64,000 nt of DNA from Nautilus pompilius (taxonomy: Eukaryota > Mollusca > Cephalopoda > Nautilida > Nautilidae): positions 186,001-250,000 of the forward strand of contig JACATO010000041.1 in NCBI GenBank assembly GCA_018389105.1, written 5' to 3'. The notes beneath the pieces are model-generated. The model saw only the letters and a list, made by a program, of their open reading frames with translations, was not told where the DNA came from and did no database searches. This document shows positions 59,801 to 64,000 of the stretch, one piece after another. A program made the translations under genes and the position numbers. The stretch's first letter is position 1; every line of letters starts with the position of its first letter.

Positions 59801-62800
59801 TGGGTTCAAACAGTATCGCATGCTACAGAGAAATCCTTCGTAAAAGGAAGTGTCAATCAATGTGGCAAACTTCATTGTTGTCTTATTTTAAGAAATTGCC
59901 ACAGCTACCCCATCCTTTAGCAACCAGCACCCCAATCAGCCATCAACATTGAGGCAAGACTCTCCACCAACAAAATATTACGATTCGCTGAAGGCTCAGA
60001 TGATGAAGATTAGCAGTTTTTAGTAGCAATAAAGTATTTTAATTTTACAGTACATTGTTTTTTTAGACCTATCACTATGTGCACTTAATAGACTATAGTG
60101 TAAACATAGGCTTTTATATGCACTGGGAAGCCAAAAAAATGGGTGTGACCTACAGTGGACTGCAACCAAACCCGCAATATCTCCGAGGTATGCCTGTACT
60201 TTACGCAATGCACATTCTTTTGCTAACTCAAACTTTTGAAATTAGAATTTCATTGGTACCTCAGAAACTTTATTTTTATATTATTTAGCTTTACTAGTAT
60301 CATAAACTACATATTATATTTGCTAAATTGGTTACCCTTAGCAGATCTCATATCCTATCAATGTAAGTTTTAGTTGAAGCAAATTCATTCTAGTCAAGAA
60401 AATTGTTTTTTAATCAAGGAAACTTGAGAAAATGCCATTTTAGTTTACATTGATCAACATTTTTTTTTAAGTTTGTCAAATTGAATAATTGACACTGATA
60501 AAATTTTAGTATTTAGTTTTTTTGAGTTAACACATTGGCTGGTTCTTTGCAGTTTCTGTGCTGCATAATAGCCAAAGTTTTAATTATATTACATCACCAG
60601 TTTGTACTTCGTGCTTTGAACATTTACAATATGAGTATAATTTTAAAGTATAAATATTGAAAGAAAAAAACGCTTATTTTTAATTTTTCTTTAATTTACT
60701 TGTAATTAAAAATGAGTTATTTTAATGTAACTAGCCTTTATTCTTGATAATGTTTATATAAAACATAAGTTGGTAAGAAGCATAAGTAAATGAAAAAAGT
60801 CACTAACAAAGGGTGATGAACAACATTAGAGACAACTAAAAAGAAAACATCTATACCTAGGAATATCTTGAACAGTCTGTCATTAGCCAAAAATATCTCA
60901 GATTGAAGAAACAAAATGAAAAAGAACTCCTCTAGGTGCAGTGAACAAGAAAGAGAAACAGGTTAAAGATATGCAGATTTACTAACATAAAAAGAATAAA
61001 ATAAATAAGAATATAAGAAATTTGGACATTTAAGCAGGTTTGGAGTGTTTGATGCTTAAAGGTTCCATAATTTTAATTTTGCATGTCTTTATCCTCAGTC
61101 GCACACACATGCTTACTCTTATAGCACTTTGCACTTGGCGATAATAAACAGACTAAAATATTTATTCCTAGGTTTTTTGTTTTTTTTTAGATTCCCAATG
61201 TTGACTTCTGCTTTGTTTTCTTTTTGGTGCTTAAACTGAAAGAAACATTTTATATGTAAATTAGAGAAACTTAATTCATTTATTCCAACATGATAATATA
61301 TTTATGAAGAAAACAACTGTACATTGCATGTTTAATGTATTTCATATCCTAGGAAATCATCTCTCTAGAATTGTTTTATGGACTTTGAATTATTAATTCA
61401 TTTCTCATATATTTATCATTTTAATTTTTAAATTATTTATTAACATTTTGAACATGTTCAATTAAATTGCCAAACAAGATGTACAGTAATGTTCTTTTTT
61501 TTTTAAAAAAAAAAACAACAAATTATACTACTTTCTTTATGAAAAATCAGATTAATTGTGTCTGGGATTAGCACTAATGATCATGTACACTGACATTCAA
61601 AATTATGAGTTGACTAAACAAAAGCATTTACCTGTCTTCTTAACACTTTATTGTTAATGAAAATGCATTCTAGCAAAACAGTTTTAAAAAATCAGATGAA
61701 TCTTGCATCAGAACATTCATTAGCTGGCCACTCTATTAGGACTTAAAACTGATAACAGGTTGGGCCATCTTTTTCAGAAAAACAGTTATGACATGTGGCA
61801 TAGAATTTAAAAGATGCAAGAAGATGTTTTGAGGGATGCTTCCTCATTCAGTCATTAATATTGTATGCAATGTATGGAGTTGGGTAGACATGGTTGTGCT
61901 GGCCATGGGAGATGCCTGAAATCTTTATCATGTTCTTAAAACTAAGAGTGCACATTCTGGGCATGCTGAATGGAAACATTTTCATCTTGGAAGTAGCCAT
62001 CCCCGACACATGATCAGATGATGTTGAAGCAAACTTTAATATTCATTGAGCTGCCTAAAGGGTCCAAGGGTTCCCACAGTATGCCAGCAACGGCTGATGT
62101 CTTGGAGCAACCTACCCTACCAAGAAAACTTCCTTGGCCATTGTGGAACATGCTAGGCATGAATCCACTATCATGCATTTTTCAAATACTGTAATGTCTT
62201 TGCCTTTCTCAATATCTGTTAGACTGATTGCATATGCACTTGTCAGTCATATAGAGGGCTGCAAGGATTGTCTGTTAGATCATGTGGTTAACCTAATTTA
62301 CATCTGCAGCTCAAATGTCAGCCAGCTAGTGTAAAAATCATTAATTTTTACATTGTTATCACCTTAAGCTTATTTTTTTATCATCCAAGTCACCATTGAT
62401 GTGAATAACTATCATGCTTATTTTAGCATCTTGTTCAGTGGCTTTTAAAACTATTACTTTATACATAGTCTCCATTTCTCTTTAAAGTAGTTCCATGACT
62501 GAATGACATCAGTAGAAGCTTTTCCATTAACTCTTCAATCTGTCAATCTAGATATTTGAGCTGCTAAACCATGGTTTCACAATGCTCTCTTATTTTTTCT
62601 AGCTTGCAGAGTATCTTGTATTCCTTTCAAATACAGTCTTGATGTCATTGCAAAATATTGTGATGTATTGCTTCTGTGAGATCTCAACAATTTTGATCAA
62701 CTCATAAGTTGAATAACCAGCAAAACAATCCCATACTTTTATGATTTCACTCCCATTTTTTAATTGTAGAGGAAAAAAGCTCTCCTTATACTTTTCTCAG

Positions 62801-64000
62801 GCCTTTTTTAAATCATACTATTCTTTCTTAGAACCAGATTTGAGACCTGCTCATCAGGCCACAGTACACCTTTTCTCCCAGGTGTAATTCTGATGATGTT
62901 TAATGCATTCATGTCACTTTTTCTTGTTACAACATTTGAACAAGGGATTTCTTGCTGTTACTCAATCAATTAATCCAACCTTTCCTAATCATCTTTTGAC
63001 AGTAAAGATTGAGATACTGATTGTTGTGGAGGAATTATGCTTAGCTATTAACTGAACTGACTGCCTGTTAAGAAAGGACTTGTGCTAGACTGTCAAACTA
63101 GAAACCTGTCTTCCATTTCTTTTTTCTCTTTCTACCTTGGCCTATGACTGAGCCTGTTGACTTCATTCTATAAATGATTGGAAGTAACCAGCTTTATGAA
63201 GACAATAATGTATGACTTTGTTTTGTTTGAAATTTTATTTTTATGTGTCATTTTCATTTGCCAAGCAAAGCAATATAATGAGGTCCATTAACATTTATGA
63301 AAAATCATAGTGTGAATTAAGAATGATTCAAATTACAAGAAATGATAACATGGATTGTTTTAGTAATGATTTGCTGGGTCTTTAATTATGCAAAAAAAGC
63401 ATGAATTGATAGCATAATTAATGGTTTATATGACCTGAGATACATGGTTTATCAGATTTTAAGTTTTTTTTCTTAAATAATGCATTTTCATTAAATATAA
63501 AGTGTTGAAAAAACTTGTGTTTTCATATGGTGTACTTATAATTTTGAGTGTTAGTGTATAAGTTGCTGGTCTTTAACCAGTAAGATCTAGAATTTTTTAC
63601 TGCATTAATTATTAGAAGCTGTCAGGAAAGAACTTTATTAATTATGGTAGAGTTCCTGTATGTTACAAAGTATACACATTATTTTATAAGTGTCAGAAAT
63701 TTTCATTGAACAATTATCAAAGATCTGCAACAGTAGCAAATATCGATTGCGATTTAAAACTCAGCTTCTACTGTTCATGCTTGCTTTTCTTTAATTAATT
63801 AATAGTTATTAGTTAAAGACACTTAATATCAAAGCTGATTACTGGCATGGATTGAATTATGATGTGATTAATGGCAAGGTTCTGTGGATGCTGTAGTTTT
63901 TTGTAATCTGTATTTTGCCAGGATTTGAAGGCGAGGAACCCTGAAGAACAGCAGCGGCTAGATGATTTGAAACAGCAAGCCCAGCAGTGGCAGCAACACC
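56829..64000 (+). CDS. YLPM1: YLPM1-like gene, first two exons (runs off window)
   Basis: Exon 1 (56829-57185, 119 codons, phase 0) encodes [20 protein letters not shown], a poly-His run, a Gly/Ser run and long proline tracts. It ends [15 protein letters not shown] then VKEK. Exon 2 starts at 63922 after TTTTGCCAG and reads [20 protein letters not shown] then QQWQQH to the window edge. Vertebrate YLPM1 (ZAP3) has the same succession: proline-rich EEPPLPPP, an acidic stretch and LKQLQAAAAHWQQHQQH. YLPM1 is a nuclear, PP1-binding protein with a C-terminal P-loop kinase-like domain outside this window. The very N-terminus differs from vertebrates. Intron 1 is 6.7 kb and holds two DNA transposons. 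The identity rests on low-complexity sequence plus the QWQQH match, so another proline-rich RNA-associated protein is possible. Confidence 0.65.
57186..57987. other. YLPM1-like intron 1, left part
   Basis: Intronic DNA between the exon 1 donor and the Tigger1-like insertion. No exon or repeat was recognised. Confidence 0.5.
57990..60196 (+). mobile_element. Tigger1-like (pogo) DNA transposon with both ends
   Basis: It starts CAGGCATACCTCG (57990-58002) and ends with the exact complement CGAGGTATGCCTG (60184-60196), flanked by TA on both sides (57988-57989, 60197-60198), the pogo/Tigger target duplication. The transposase starts at 58252 ([20 protein letters not shown], then [20 protein letters not shown]). 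It continues through [20 protein letters not shown] to [14 protein letters not shown], with the catalytic DN, and [20 protein letters not shown]. Stops and frameshifts (for example near 58391 and 58660) make it inactive. At about 2.2 kb it is close to the mammalian Tigger1 length, and both coding and terminal sequence agree closely with my memory of that family. It lies in intron 1 of the YLPM1-like gene. Confidence 0.92.
60199..61719. other. YLPM1-like intron 1, middle part
   Basis: Very AT-rich intronic DNA between the two transposons. No exon, RNA gene or transposase seen. Confidence 0.5.
61720..62960 (-). mobile_element. Decayed Tc1-like transposon
   Basis: The plus strand carries TTAGCTGGCCACTCTATTAG at 61729, a terminal sequence I know from a Tc1-like family common in fish. 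Then come CAGGTTGGGCC, GGCATAGAA near 61800, GGAAGTAGCCATC near 61990 and AAGGGTCCAAGG with a CAGTATGCCA segment near 62060. CATCAGGCCACAG lies near 62855. In that family these are the complement of the transposase gene, so the coding strand is minus. It is too degraded to translate. The far terminal repeat was not located. Confidence 0.65.
62961..63921. other. YLPM1-like intron 1, right part
   Basis: Intronic DNA up to the exon 2 acceptor at 63920-63921, preceded by a pyrimidine-biased tract. No other feature recognised. Confidence 0.5.

Noticed and set aside
1..64000. CRISPR arrays, bacterial operons or prokaryotic defence systems
   Set aside because: No direct-repeat arrays were seen, and the genes have eukaryotic introns; the window is nuclear animal DNA.

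Overview
This looks like a stretch of a large, AT-rich metazoan nuclear genome with few genes and long introns. The genes have GT-AG introns of 0.6 to more than 12 kb, vertebrate-grade conserved proteins, and many decayed DNA transposons. The proteins align well with vertebrate families, but several differ from the vertebrate form in length and exon layout. Together with the repeat content this suggests an invertebrate, most plausibly a mollusc (perhaps a coleoid cephalopod). That assignment is inference; no sequence here proves it.

Layout. (1) 2.0-7.1 kb, minus strand: a complete three-exon iodotyrosine deiodinase gene (IYD), with a CpG-richer start near 7.1 kb. (2) 7.6-14.3 kb: intergenic DNA with a decayed LINE reverse transcriptase and a decayed hAT-type (DUF4371/ZMYM-like) transposase. 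(3) 14.37-26.30 kb, plus strand: a complete four-exon peripherin-2/ROM1-like tetraspanin. Its 7.6 kb first intron holds Tc1 relics, a 5'-truncated RNase H-bearing LINE and a U6-like fragment. (4) 29.86-43.23 kb, minus strand: a two-exon gene for a small type I membrane protein with a leucine-rich-like ectodomain. Its 12.5 kb intron contains a broken Tigger/pogo-type transposase and a broken mariner. (5) 44.97-50.62 kb, plus strand: a complete six-exon mitochondrial-type peroxiredoxin 5 (PRDX5) with mariner/Tc1 relics in its last intron. (6) 50.6-56.1 kb: intergenic DNA with a Tc1 relic and a frameshifted copy of a repeat-like Cys-rich gene family. (7) 56.83 kb to the window end, plus strand: the first two exons of a YLPM1-like gene, whose intron 1 contains a complete-ended Tigger1-like transposon and a Tc1 relic.

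The five host genes share no pathway (halotyrosine iodide salvage, photoreceptor-type membrane architecture, adhesion-like membrane protein, peroxide detoxification, nuclear RNA/PP1-associated protein), so this is an ordinary animal gene neighbourhood and not an operon or gene cluster. The most interesting items are the Tigger1-like element, which closely resembles the mammalian Tigger1 family in a probable non-vertebrate, the peripherin-like gene that lacks one cysteine, the unnamed two-exon membrane protein, and a perfect 28-bp palindrome.
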